Source: a virus
Length of the DNA stretch: 64,000 nt
Strand: one strand, 5' to 3'
IMG/VR virus record: IMGVR_UViG_3300036668_000173
Coordinates: 23,313 to 87,312 of that record
In this document: piece after piece, positions 34,931 through 43,913 of the stretch
Position numbering within the stretch: position 1 is the first letter of the stretch
Layout of the letters: each line of letters opens with the position of its first letter
Made by a program: the position numbers and the translations under genes
Notes under the pieces: model-generated
Databases searched by the model: none
What the model saw: only the letters and a program-made list of their open reading frames with translations
What the model was told of the DNA's origin: nothing

Positions 34931-35511
34931 TGGGAATTCTCACCCAAGCCGCAGACACCTACTACGCCTACAGATTTTTACGCCTTCTCACCACGCCATG
35001 GAAAGAGACGGATGCATTCGAGCAAGGGGTCATAGATGATAATGGTAAGCTATTGATCAAGCCATCTAAGTTTACGACAAAGGAACAAAAAAATTCGTAC
35101 ACCTACTTTAATCGATTGGTGTTTAACATTAAGAGGTTATTGGAAAAAGCGCCTGGGTCTAATAAACTAGGCTCCTACATCGCCGCCCTATACCTGATCA
35201 GAGAAGAACTTGGCTTATCAGATTCTCACGTCCAAAGTATAGCCAAAAAAATGAACCTAGAACTTTCTGAAAACCTTACAGAATCATGGTACGTTTCCAA
35301 AGACTCCCGTCTTGAGGTAGGAACCTATACACTAACCACGGACATCGCCTCTTCACTAACAGGTGATATCGTAGGGACTTCGGGTAGTCGAGTAGTCGTC
35401 AAAGAATCAGTTCTACCAATCGACTACATTTTAGATCGTCCGATATACCCTGTCACGCACGGAATAACAAAACAAATTTTATACATAACACCTACGGATT
35501 TAATGAGATGA
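34930..35511 (+). CDS. Conserved T4-like protein, function unknown
   Basis: 193 residues: MGILTQAADTYYAYRFLRLL, TPWKETDAFEQGVID, FNRLVFNIKRLL, SYIAALYLIREELG. A recurrent partner of the preceding protein in T4-like phages. TAATG overlap upstream, ATGA overlap downstream. Confidence 0.7.
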   Translation: MGILTQAADTYYAYRFLRLLTTPWKETDAFEQGVIDDNGKLLIKPSKFTTKEQKNSYTYFNRLVFNIKRLLEKAPGSNKLGSYIAALYLIREELGLSDSHVQSIAKKMNLELSENLTESWYVSKDSRLEVGTYTLTTDIASSLTGDIVGTSGSRVVVKESVLPIDYILDRPIYPVTHGITKQILYITPTDLMR

Positions 35512-35681
35512 AAATAAAAAGCTACAAAGAATTTCAAAAAGAAGAAGCGCCTGTAAATTCAACGGGTGGAGCAATCGACATGAATCCTACAGGGAAAAAG
35601 TCTAGACTCTTTAACAAAATGGATCGTCGGTCAAGGTGGGATGTTAAGAATTTGTATAATCGAGCCCGAGGGTTAAAGTGA
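35508..35681 (+). CDS. Small basic protein with targeting-like N terminus
   Basis: 57 residues. MKIKSYKEFQKEEAPVN resembles the head-targeting leaders, though the E-x-E site lacks Leu. The C-terminal half is very basic (RLFNKMDRRSRWDVKNLYNR). Overlaps both neighbours by 4 and 1 bp. Confidence 0.6.
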   Translation: MKIKSYKEFQKEEAPVNSTGGAIDMNPTGKKSRLFNKMDRRSRWDVKNLYNRARGLK

Positions 35682-36535
35682 TGCGCGTGTTGACCGTCCC
35701 AGGCATTGGGGATATTCATTGGGTTATGCTCAAGATGCAATCGTGGATCGAAAAAAATTGTCCAAACGAAAAACCCGAAATATGGATATGGAACTTCGAC
35801 GGTCGACCAAGATCCGAAGAATTCGTTAGGCGCATACCCTTTGTTAAATTTGGTGGCTATTTAAATGAATCCGTAGAAATAGATAAAAGAAAACTCCATC
35901 AATCCTATCACAAGGGAAGTTGGTCAGAAGCCTTTAACTTTCACGGATTCGACTGTTACCTTTGTGTAAACGGTGAACTACGTGTTGGGCAAAAGATGGA
36001 TAACATTTTGTCTAAGTATAAAACAAATTGGGACTATCCCATAAATCTTAAGGGCATACCTAGTAGTAAAATAAAAGAACCCTACATCATATTTTATTTT
36101 TCGGATCACGGTATGTTCAGAAAATGGGTCGAGCACATGCCTGTAGAGACCATACAACATTTTCTATCGACCATAAAGGGGTACAGACTCATCCTAACAG
36201 GATCAGAATGGGACTTTCCCTTTAACGAAAAAATAAAGGGCGACAACATAGAGAATATGTGTGGAGAGACTTCCCTTGATGATCTGTTGTCCCTGATTGT
36301 ACATGCAAATGCATTTGTTGGTTGGTGTGGGGGAAACACGATCATATCACCACACCTAGGAACACCTACACTAATGTTGTGGTCAAATCACTTTAACCAC
36401 AAAAGGTTTCAGACTAATTGGGTCAAGCCAGAAAATATTGGTACGCTGTACAGACTTATGAACGTCGAAGATATAACCGAAAAAAGATTCACTCAAAATT
36501 TAAACAAGTTATTAGAAGTTAAGGCTAAGAAGTAA
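35681..36535 (+). CDS. GT9-like glycosyltransferase
   Basis: 284 residues, related in layout to 14980-15834. MRVLTVPGIGDIHWVMLKMQ at the start; near the C terminus FVGWCGGNTIISPHLGTPTL fits the nucleotide-sugar site of heptosyltransferase-like family 9. ATG at 35681 is preferred over GTG 35678 because of GAGGG spacing. Acceptor unknown. Confidence 0.65.
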   Translation: MRVLTVPGIGDIHWVMLKMQSWIEKNCPNEKPEIWIWNFDGRPRSEEFVRRIPFVKFGGYLNESVEIDKRKLHQSYHKGSWSEAFNFHGFDCYLCVNGELRVGQKMDNILSKYKTNWDYPINLKGIPSSKIKEPYIIFYFSDHGMFRKWVEHMPVETIQHFLSTIKGYRLILTGSEWDFPFNEKIKGDNIENMCGETSLDDLLSLIVHANAFVGWCGGNTIISPHLGTPTLMLWSNHFNHKRFQTNWVKPENIGTLYRLMNVEDITEKRFTQNLNKLLEVKAKK

Positions 36536-36620
36536 AAATACTGGATGCTATATAAGTTATAATACGAGATTAGCGTAAACGATTTTTGTCATTTTAAAAG
36601 AAATAATTGGAGAGTGAATT

Positions 36621-38921
36621 TTGAACATCAATATTACCAAGCGAGACGGTCGTCTAGAACCTTTCAATCTAGACAAAATTCATAAGGTGTTAGAGTGGGC
36701 GACCGAAGGGATTGCCAACGTTTCGATTTCGGAGATCGAACTAAAGGCTAACATCCAGTTGTTTGATAGCATTCCTGCATATGACATTCATGAGTTGTTG
36801 ATCAAATCTTCTGCAGAGTTAATCTCAGAACACACGCCGAACTACCAGTACGTAGCCTCGAGACTAGTCAACTACAAACTCCGAAAAGAGGTATACGGAA
36901 AATACGAACCCGACACATTACTAGACGTTGTTCGCGCAAACGTCAAGCGTGGCGTATATGATTCAGCCATCGTTAATAAGTTTAGTATGACCGAATGGAT
37001 TGCCCTAAATGGCATGATCAAACACGAACGTGACGATACCTTTACATATGTTGGTATGGAACAACTTCGTGGGAAATATTTGGTTCAGGATCGCTTGACC
37101 AAGACCCCATATGAAACGCCTCAAATTTTGTATGCCATGGTTGCTACGACTCTCTTTGCAGATTATCCAGTTGACACTAGGATGAAGTGGATTAAAGATT
37201 ACTATGATGCCATTTCACAATTCTATATCTCTTTACCTACACCTGTTATGGCTGGAGTTCGGACACCTACTAGACAATTCTCTTCGTGTGTGTTAATTGA
37301 GTCGGGAGATTCTCTAGACTCTATCAATTCTACTTCAACGTCAATTGTTCGATATGTATCAAAGAAGGCTGGTATCGGAATTGGTGTCGGTGCCATCCGA
37401 GCCTTGGGTTCACGCATTGGAGACGGGTCAGTTGTTCATACTGGTTTGGTTCCATTCTTAAAACATTTCCAATCTGCGGTGTCGAGTTGTTCACAGGGTG
37501 GCGTGAGAAATGGCGCCGCGACAATCTATATACCAATTTGGCACCTCGAGTTTGAAGACTTAGTTGTATTAAAAAACAACAAGGGAACCGAAGAGAATCG
37601 AGTTCGCCAAATGGACTATGCATTCCAATTTAACAAATTGATGTATGAACGTTTGTTGACGGGTGGAGACATCACACTATTTTCACCTAGTGATGTTCCT
37701 AATCTATTTGAGTCGTTTTATTCTGATCAGAATAAATTTAGACACTTGTATGAAAAATACGAAAATGATCCGAGCATACGAAAAAAGACTATGAGCGCCA
37801 TCGATGTGTTTAGTAAATTTTTAACCGAAAGAAAAGAGACGGGTCGAATCTACTTAATGAATGTCGATCACGCAAATGATCATGGTGCATTTATTCCTGA
37901 ACTTGCGCCTATTAGACAATCTAATTTGTGTACCGAAATTAATCTTCCCACCAAGCCATTGAATTCTGCAGACGATCCTGATGGTGAAATTGCCTTGTGT
38001 ACCCTTTCGGCTATCAATTGGGGTTTGATCAATCAGCCAACAGATTTTGAAAAATACTGTACTCTATCAGTTCGAGCCCTTGATGCGTTGTTAGATTACC
38101 AAGATTATCCAGTACTTGCGGCTAAGACCTCGACAATGAACCGAAGACCACTAGGGATTGGGATTATTAATCTAGCCTATTTCTTAGCCAAGCGCGGGTT
38201 GAAGTACGACAAAAATTCTTTAGAAACCATTAATAGTTTTGCCGAAGCATGGTCGTACTATTTAATCAAAGCCTCTGCAGACCTAGCAGAAGAGTTTGGA
38301 GCAATACCTCTAAATGGAGAAACCAAATACGGTTCAGGAATTTTACCCATTGATACATACAAAAAGGATGTGGACGGATTAATTCCCCATGTAGAAAATA
38401 TGCCATGGCAATCTCTAAGGGATCAATTGAAGAGAACAGGTATTAGAAATTCGACGCTAATGGCGCTTATGCCGGCCGAGACTTCTGCCCAATTGTCGAA
38501 CTCTACAAATGGCATAGAACCACCTAGGGCTCTGGTTTCGTATAAGCAATCTAAGGATGGTGTCATGCCTCAGGTTGTCCCGGGGTATCATCATTTGAAA
38601 AATAAATACGACTTGTTATGGGATCAAAAAACACCCGAAGGGTATTTACAAATTTGTGCAGTATTACAAAAGTACATTGATCAAGGAATTTCAGTCAACA
38701 CCTCATACAACCCAGAGCATTTCGAAGACTCAAAAATTCCTATGTCTCAGTTGATCAAAGATGTTGTCACCTTCTATAAATATGGTGGGAAGCAATTGTA
38801 CTATTCTAATACTCATGACGAGTCTGGAGAAATTAAGATTTATGGAAATAAACTCGATAAAGTAATATACGACGAAATAGGAAACAGTGGTGAAAATGAT
38901 TGTGACAGTTGCAAAATTTAA
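36621..38921 (+). CDS. nrdA: Ribonucleotide reductase class Ia alpha subunit
   Basis: 766 residues. Reduces ribonucleotides to deoxyribonucleotides. N-terminal ATP-cone (KRDGRLEPFNLDKIHKVL); SSCVLIESGDSL, NLCTEINLPT (active-site cysteines), C-terminal CDSC redox pair. Start is TTG at 36621 with GGAGAG 6-7 nt upstream. TATAAT at 36558-36563 may be its promoter. Forms an operon with nrdB and nrdC. Confidence 0.97.
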   Translation: MNINITKRDGRLEPFNLDKIHKVLEWATEGIANVSISEIELKANIQLFDSIPAYDIHELLIKSSAELISEHTPNYQYVASRLVNYKLRKEVYGKYEPDTLLDVVRANVKRGVYDSAIVNKFSMTEWIALNGMIKHERDDTFTYVGMEQLRGKYLVQDRLTKTPYETPQILYAMVATTLFADYPVDTRMKWIKDYYDAISQFYISLPTPVMAGVRTPTRQFSSCVLIESGDSLDSINSTSTSIVRYVSKKAGIGIGVGAIRALGSRIGDGSVVHTGLVPFLKHFQSAVSSCSQGGVRNGAATIYIPIWHLEFEDLVVLKNNKGTEENRVRQMDYAFQFNKLMYERLLTGGDITLFSPSDVPNLFESFYSDQNKFRHLYEKYENDPSIRKKTMSAIDVFSKFLTERKETGRIYLMNVDHANDHGAFIPELAPIRQSNLCTEINLPTKPLNSADDPDGEIALCTLSAINWGLINQPTDFEKYCTLSVRALDALLDYQDYPVLAAKTSTMNRRPLGIGIINLAYFLAKRGLKYDKNSLETINSFAEAWSYYLIKASADLAEEFGAIPLNGETKYGSGILPIDTYKKDVDGLIPHVENMPWQSLRDQLKRTGIRNSTLMALMPAETSAQLSNSTNGIEPPRALVSYKQSKDGVMPQVVPGYHHLKNKYDLLWDQKTPEGYLQICAVLQKYIDQGISVNTSYNPEHFEDSKIPMSQLIKDVVTFYKYGGKQLYYSNTHDESGEIKIYGNKLDKVIYDEIGNSGENDCDSCKI

Positions 38922-38933
38922 GGGTTAAGAATA

Positions 38934-40061
38934 ATGTCTAGTTCAGTTTTTAAAAAGAAGAAAAAGAGTCATCTTGAATCGAAAATGTTTTTCGATGGCT
39001 CTGTCGACGTTGCTCGATATGATGTAGTCAAGTATCCGATATTTGACAAACTTACCGACAAGTCTTTGGGTTTCTTTTGGAGACCCGAAGAGGTTGATAT
39101 CACAAAAGACAAATCTGATTTTCATCGGATGACTCCACATGAACAACACATTTTTACTTCTAATTTAAAGAGACAAATTCTGTTGGATTCGGTTCAGGGA
39201 AGAGGGCCCACCGAAGCCCTACTTCCTGTTATATCAATTCCCGAATTAGAACCTTTGATCACGACATGGGCATTTATGGAAACGATACACTCGCGTTCCT
39301 ATACTCATATCATACGAAATCTTTATGCAGATCCTTCGGTTGTCTTTGATAATATGTTAGACGTCAAGGAGATTTTAGATTGTGCTAAGGACATTTCAAA
39401 ATACTATGACGACTTTATTTCTTACTCAAAATGGTATGATTTGCTTGGAGTCGGAACGCATACGGTCAACGGTGATACGGTGACAGTGTCGATGAAGGAG
39501 TTGAAGAAAAAGCTTTGGTTGATGATGAATTCTATAAATGTGTTAGAAGGCGTTAGGTTCTATATCTCTTTTGCGTGTTCATGGGCATATGCCGAACTAA
39601 AGAAAATGGAAGGCAACGCTAAAATTATTAAATTTATTGCTCGTGATGAAAATATTCACCTTGCAACAAGTCAAACTATACTCAAGACTTTGCCCAAGGA
39701 TGATGCAGATTACGAGAAAATACGAATCGAGTGTGAGCCTGAAGTACTAGAGATGTTTGTTAACGCAGTCGAGCAAGAAAAGCAATGGGCAGAATACCTA
39801 TTCAAAGACGGTTCGATGATTGGTTTAAATAAGAAATTATTGTCTGACTATATAGAATGGATTGCAACAAAACGAATGAAGTCTTTAGGCATCACGTCGC
39901 CTTATGTTGTTTCACAATCAAACCCTTTACCATGGACTGATAAATGGATTGGTGGTGGATCGGTTCAGGTGGCACCCCAAGAAACACAAATTTCTTCTTA
40001 TGTTTTGGGTGGCGTGAAACAAGACGTTTCTTCTGACACAATGAAAGGACTATCCCTATGA
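38934..40061 (+). CDS. nrdB: Ribonucleotide reductase beta subunit
   Basis: 375 residues (T4: 388). Di-iron helices: WAFMETIHSRSYTHI and ARDENIHLATSQ each give an ExxH. The radical Tyr lies in the helix between. The C-terminal tail for alpha binding is present. ATGA overlap with nrdC. Confidence 0.96.
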   Translation: MSSSVFKKKKKSHLESKMFFDGSVDVARYDVVKYPIFDKLTDKSLGFFWRPEEVDITKDKSDFHRMTPHEQHIFTSNLKRQILLDSVQGRGPTEALLPVISIPELEPLITTWAFMETIHSRSYTHIIRNLYADPSVVFDNMLDVKEILDCAKDISKYYDDFISYSKWYDLLGVGTHTVNGDTVTVSMKELKKKLWLMMNSINVLEGVRFYISFACSWAYAELKKMEGNAKIIKFIARDENIHLATSQTILKTLPKDDADYEKIRIECEPEVLEMFVNAVEQEKQWAEYLFKDGSMIGLNKKLLSDYIEWIATKRMKSLGITSPYVVSQSNPLPWTDKWIGGGSVQVAPQETQISSYVLGGVKQDVSSDTMKGLSL

Positions 40062-40336
40062 GCGTTACGGTTTATACGTTAGACAATTGTGGCTACTGCA
40101 AAGTCGCCAAAGAGTTATTAAAATTTAAAGATGTAGTGTATACCGAAGTACATGTACCACAAGATTTTTCGACAAGAGATTTTATGACTAAATTTCCTAA
40201 AATCAAAACCTTTCCCTTAATTATAGAAAATGAGGGAGAGGTTATTATCGGAGGATTTACGGATTTACAAGAGTGGTTACTTAAAAAAGAAAAAACAAAA
40301 ACTTTAACCGATGAAATAAAAGGACTAACCCTATGA
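40058..40336 (+). CDS. nrdC: Glutaredoxin (NrdC-like)
   Basis: 92 residues with redox motif CGYC at 11-14 and FPLIIENEGEVIIGGF (cis-Pro and glutathione-binding strand). Reducing partner for NrdA. Coupled to nrdB. Confidence 0.9.
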   Translation: MSVTVYTLDNCGYCKVAKELLKFKDVVYTEVHVPQDFSTRDFMTKFPKIKTFPLIIENEGEVIIGGFTDLQEWLLKKEKTKTLTDEIKGLTL

Positions 40337-40503
40337 TAGAATGTTTTGCATGTGGTACGAACTTTGAAATTAAATTCGAAGACGAAGACACAAAATTAAA
40401 TTATTGCCCCCACTGTGGTGAAGAGTCGGTTGACGAGATCATCATAGAAGATATTCAGGACATCGACGAATATTTTTATGAGGACGAAGACATTGATAAA
40501 TAA
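40333..40503 (+). CDS. Small zinc-ribbon acidic protein
   Basis: 56 residues: CFAC then CPHC make a four-Cys ribbon, followed by a strongly acidic tail. ATGA overlap with nrdC. Such ribbons are common in phages next to nucleotide metabolism genes; role unknown. Confidence 0.7.
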   Translation: MIECFACGTNFEIKFEDEDTKLNYCPHCGEESVDEIIIEDIQDIDEYFYEDEDIDK

Positions 40504-40535
40504 TTCCATGAAGATCAATATGGAGTTATTTGGAA

Positions 40536-40961
40536 ATGTGGCTATACGAAAATAAAGAATACAACCCTACCGAGCTAGACCCCAAAGTAGTGTATGGGTT
40601 TGTGTACTTGATTGAGAACACACAAACCCATAAAAAATACATAGGTAAGAAGTTCCTATTTTCTTCTAAGACAAAACAGGTCAAGGGAAAAAAGAAGCGG
40701 GTCAAGGTTGAATCGGATTGGAGAACCTATTACGGGTCTTCTGAATCTCTTTGTGAGGATGTAAAATTGTTTGGGGTCGAGAACTTTAAGAGAACAATAC
40801 TTCATCTTTGCGTTACCAAGGCCGAATGTGGTTACCTAGAAGCCAAAGAGCAATTTGATCGAAATGTATTATTGTCCGAAGACTATTACAACTCTTGGAT
40901 CATGGTCAGAGTTAGAAAGGCACACATTAAAAGATTACACATGCCCACAAATGAAGTATAA
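40536..40961 (+). CDS. SegE-like GIY-YIG nuclease-type protein
   Basis: 141 residues. GFVYLIENTQTHKKYIGKKF is a GIY-YIG variant of the SegE-like type, with a Tyr pair and downstream DWRTYYGSS (Arg, Tyr). T4 SegE-like proteins include homing and repair nucleases. ATG 40536 is chosen; TTG 40530 is too close to GGAG. It lies between nrdC and rnh, so a homing origin is possible. Confidence 0.7.
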   Translation: MWLYENKEYNPTELDPKVVYGFVYLIENTQTHKKYIGKKFLFSSKTKQVKGKKKRVKVESDWRTYYGSSESLCEDVKLFGVENFKRTILHLCVTKAECGYLEAKEQFDRNVLLSEDYYNSWIMVRVRKAHIKRLHMPTNEV

Positions 40962-40991
40962 TAATATATTAATGAAAAGGTGAAATGAAAA

Positions 40992-41858
40992 ATGTTTATT
41001 ATTGATTATAGTGCCATATCGGTATCGGCTGTGTTAAGTCAAAAACTCGACGTCGACGAAAAGCTTATACGTCATGCGATCCTAAATTCTGTTAGATCGT
41101 ACCACAAGATGTTTCATCGTGAATATGGTGAATTGGTTATTGCATGCGATTCAAAGTCCGAGTCATGGAGACGTGAGCAATTCCCTGAGTACAAATACAA
41201 AAGACGTGAGAAGAAAAAAGAGTCTTCTACAATTGATTGGGGTGAATTGTATCGAATCACTACCCAAGTAAAAGAAGAGTTGCGGGAAACTTTTAAACAC
41301 TATAAAGTTATTCAAGTAGAAGGCGCCGAGGCGGATGACATTATCGGAACCCTAGTGTATGGTACTCAGGAATTTGGGCACCATGAACCTGTTATGATTG
41401 TTTCGGCTGATAAGGACTTCATTCAACTTCATCGGTTTAAAAACGTCAAGCAATATTCTACGAACACCAAAAAACTAGTCATAGAAAAGGATCCCGTAAG
41501 ATTTTTACAGGAACAAATCTTTAGAGGCGACTCAGGGGACGGAGTTCCGAGCATCCTTTCGCCCGATGATATTTTTGTAAAAGGTACTCGTCAATCCCCT
41601 ATTACTCAAAAAAAGATAGACTCATGGTTAGAGAACCGTCACGACCTAAAGAATCATTTGGGAGAAGAGATATATAAGAACTACTGCCGTAATGAGTCTA
41701 TGATTGACCTATCAAAAATTCCCGAAGTAGTAAAACAGAAAATTATAAATACGTATAGTAGTACACCTACACTTGAAGCGAATGCGAACCAGATACTAAC
41801 ATATCTTGTAAAAAATCGTTGTAAATTATTAACTGAATGTATTGGAGATTTTTACTAA
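40992..41858 (+). CDS. rnh: RNase H / 5'-3' exonuclease (FEN-like)
   Basis: 288 residues (T4 Rnh: 305). FIIDYSAI, VIACDSKSESWRREQFPEYK, EGAEADDIIGTL, VSADKDFIQL, GDSGDGVPSI: the full set of FEN acidic motifs. Removes RNA primers on the lagging strand. Confidence 0.95.
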   Translation: MFIIDYSAISVSAVLSQKLDVDEKLIRHAILNSVRSYHKMFHREYGELVIACDSKSESWRREQFPEYKYKRREKKKESSTIDWGELYRITTQVKEELRETFKHYKVIQVEGAEADDIIGTLVYGTQEFGHHEPVMIVSADKDFIQLHRFKNVKQYSTNTKKLVIEKDPVRFLQEQIFRGDSGDGVPSILSPDDIFVKGTRQSPITQKKIDSWLENRHDLKNHLGEEIYKNYCRNESMIDLSKIPEVVKQKIINTYSSTPTLEANANQILTYLVKNRCKLLTECIGDFY

Positions 41859-42301
41859 TGGCTATAAACAAAGTGAGCAGTTATAACATTGATGAAATTC
41901 TACATAAAGTAGAATCACAAAAAACAAAAGAAGACAAGGTCAAGGCGTTACGCGCCTACAATACTTTGGCTCTAAGAAATATCCTTAAGGGTGCCCTAGA
42001 CGACGAAATTGTTTTTACCCTACCCGAGGGAGAGCCCCCTTTTCGTAAAGCAAATCAGCATACCCCTTATTCAAATCTGAAAAAGCAGTCGATTAAGTTT
42101 AAGTATTTTGTTGTGGGTGGCGCTGGAGAGAAGCTTTCAAAGCTAAAGGTCGAGTCCATGTTTATCAAGGTACTTGAGGCCATACCACCCTCAGAGGCTC
42201 GGGTGGCGATCCTGATGAAGGACAAGCAGTTACATACAGAGTACCCTTCAATCACTAAGGAGATCGTCGTAGAGGCGTTCCCAGGGTTGATTGAGGGGTA
42301 G
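41858..42301 (+). CDS. DUF6433-type conserved T4-like protein
   Basis: 147 residues: SSYNIDEILHKVESQ, LRNILKGALDDEIVFTLPEG, FVVGGAGEKLSKLKVESMFI. A usual neighbour of rnh in T4-like phages. ATG shares its A with the rnh stop. Function unknown. Confidence 0.75.
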   Translation: MAINKVSSYNIDEILHKVESQKTKEDKVKALRAYNTLALRNILKGALDDEIVFTLPEGEPPFRKANQHTPYSNLKKQSIKFKYFVVGGAGEKLSKLKVESMFIKVLEAIPPSEARVAILMKDKQLHTEYPSITKEIVVEAFPGLIEG

Positions 42302-42394
42302 TCCCCACTAACAATAACAATAAGGCGTTGTCCAATCGTGTCAACCCAACGTAGTATGAGTATTATAATAATAACAGCCTCATACAATTATGAA

Positions 42395-42450
42395 CCCCTT
42401 ACCTACCTAGCCACTTCAAAAGAGTGGTTGGGCTTGTGAGGGGCTTTTTT
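42395..42450 (+). terminator. Strong intrinsic terminator
   Basis: CCCCTTAC (42395-42402) pairs with GTGAGGGG (42436-42443), with an inner AGCCACTT/GAGTGGTT stem, then CTTTTTT. It ends the nrd-rnh block. A weaker GTATGAG/CTCATAC hairpin lies just upstream. The rest of the 237-bp gap holds no gene. Confidence 0.85.
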
Positions 42451-42538
42451 ATGCCCTAGGAGACCCCATAGAATAGCTTATATACCCATTATATGATGAT
42501 AGTCCTATCTCAAACTTACTAAATACGGAGCAACACAA

Positions 42539-42712
42539 ATGTATGGTTCAGACATAGAAAGACTCAAAAGAGACTCAAACGAAATTAGAAATCACGTTAA
42601 GAGAGTCGAAAAAAATGGAAATATGACCCTATCCTATAAGTTAAGACGAAAATATGAGTATCTAAATAGCTATATAGAAGAGTTGTCTAAAACCAACTTT
42701 TCTCAAAATTAA
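42539..42712 (+). CDS. Small coiled-coil-like protein (57 aa)
   Basis: MYGSDIERLKRDSNEIRNHV ... SYIEELSKTNF. Good ribosome site CGGAG. ACTAAATA upstream (42518-42525) resembles a weak late promoter. Charged helical protein, role unknown. Confidence 0.6.
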   Translation: MYGSDIERLKRDSNEIRNHVKRVEKNGNMTLSYKLRRKYEYLNSYIEELSKTNFSQN

Positions 42713-42723
42713 TCAAATATATG

Positions 42724-42750
42724 TTGACAGTCCTATACAAATACTATAAA
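42724..42750 (+). promoter_or_regulatory. Rightward promoter fused to the 44-bp element
   Basis: TTGACA (42724-42729), 15 nt, TATAAA (42745-42750). Same layout as the leftward copy near 1.8 kb. Drives the phosphoesterase gene at 42823 through a hairpin leader. Here the outer arms ACAGTCCTATAC (42727-42738) and GTATAGGACTGT (42777-42788) are perfectly complementary. Confidence 0.65.
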
Positions 42751-42785
42751 CTCTATCTACGGTGGCCGGGGGTAGAGTATAGGAC
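42742..42785 (+). repeat. 44-bp dispersed element, copy 2
   Basis: Identical to the reverse complement of 1739-1782. The GC-rich core GGTGGCCGGGGG is exceptional in this AT-rich genome. CTCTA/TAGAG can close a small hairpin that competes with the 12-bp outer hairpin. Confidence 0.95.
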
Positions 42786-42822
42786 TGTCCCCATTACATT
42801 ATAAAAACATTAGGGAATTGAA

Positions 42823-43665
42823 ATGAAAATAGCAATATGTAGTGACGTTCACTTAGAGTTTGGACAACTTGAATTGAAGAACACAGAGAATGCCGAGGTT
42901 CTGATTTTGTCGGGTGATATTTGTGTTGCATCAGACCTGATGTACAATGATATGGACTCGCCTTTAAGAAGCAGTAAGTCTAATACCTATCATGAATTCT
43001 TTCAGTCGGTCTGCTCAGAATTTCCTAAAGTTATTTATATCATGGGTAATCACGAGCACTATCACGGTGACTTTGCCTATTCGTGTGACATCTTAAGGGA
43101 TCGTCTAGATTATATAGAAAACTTACACATTCTTGACGAAGACACTTTACGGATCGGTGACGTTACGTTCATTGGTGGTACTCTATGGACAGACATGAAT
43201 GGGGAAGATTTTACTACAGCCTGTTATGTTGCTCGTATGATGAATGATTTTAGGGTTGTCAAAAATTCTAATAATTTGGTGACTACTCAATACTCTTCAG
43301 AATTAGTTTCATCTAGGTTTACCCCTAATGACGCAGTCATTTCACACAAGAGCATGTTAAAGTTAATTGATTCGACTATTAAGAAAAATCCTGAAAATAA
43401 GTTTGTGGTGGTAGGGCATCATGCGCCTAGTAAATTATCAACCCATCCTAGATACAAAGAAGATGTCGAAATGAATGGCGGTTATTCTTCGGATCTTGAT
43501 TTTTTTATCGAAGACCATCCCCAAATTTTATGTTGGACTCATGGTCATACTCATGAGCCCTTTGACTATTTCATAGGTTCTACTAGAATTGTTTGTAATC
43601 CACGTGGATATATAAATCATGAAGAGAGAGCAGATTTCTTCGAATTGAAGTTCATTGACGTATAA
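42823..43665 (+). CDS. Calcineurin-like phosphoesterase
   Basis: 280 residues. CSDVHLEFG, LSGDICVA, MGNHEHYHG, VGHHAPS and THGHTHEPFD give all metal-binding motifs. Substrate unknown; the family includes nucleotide phosphodiesterases. Driven by the repeat-associated promoter. Confidence 0.88.
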   Translation: MKIAICSDVHLEFGQLELKNTENAEVLILSGDICVASDLMYNDMDSPLRSSKSNTYHEFFQSVCSEFPKVIYIMGNHEHYHGDFAYSCDILRDRLDYIENLHILDEDTLRIGDVTFIGGTLWTDMNGEDFTTACYVARMMNDFRVVKNSNNLVTTQYSSELVSSRFTPNDAVISHKSMLKLIDSTIKKNPENKFVVVGHHAPSKLSTHPRYKEDVEMNGGYSSDLDFFIEDHPQILCWTHGHTHEPFDYFIGSTRIVCNPRGYINHEERADFFELKFIDV

Positions 43666-43673
43666 GGAATACA

Positions 43674-43907
43674 ATGCCTACCTATAGATTTAAAGACACT
43701 AACACGAGCGAAGAATTTGATTTGTTTATGAGCATATCAAAAAGAGAACAATACGTGTTAGATAATCCTACGCATGAGGCGGTTATCACGAGTTCGATAC
43801 CCCTTGTCTATGACCCTGGCACGAACCTAAAAATCGACGACGGGTTCCGTGAGGTTCTTTCTCACATCAAACACCGCTACAAAATCAACTCCATCAAGTC
43901 ATACTGA
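43674..43907 (+). CDS. FmdB-like small protein lacking the zinc Cys
   Basis: 77 residues. MPTYRFKDTNTSEEFDLFMS matches the start of FmdB-type regulatory proteins, but the paired Cys of the family are absent. Recurrent in T4-like phages. Role unknown. Confidence 0.65.
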   Translation: MPTYRFKDTNTSEEFDLFMSISKREQYVLDNPTHEAVITSSIPLVYDPGTNLKIDDGFREVLSHIKHRYKINSIKSY

Positions 43908-43913
43908 GGTCAG

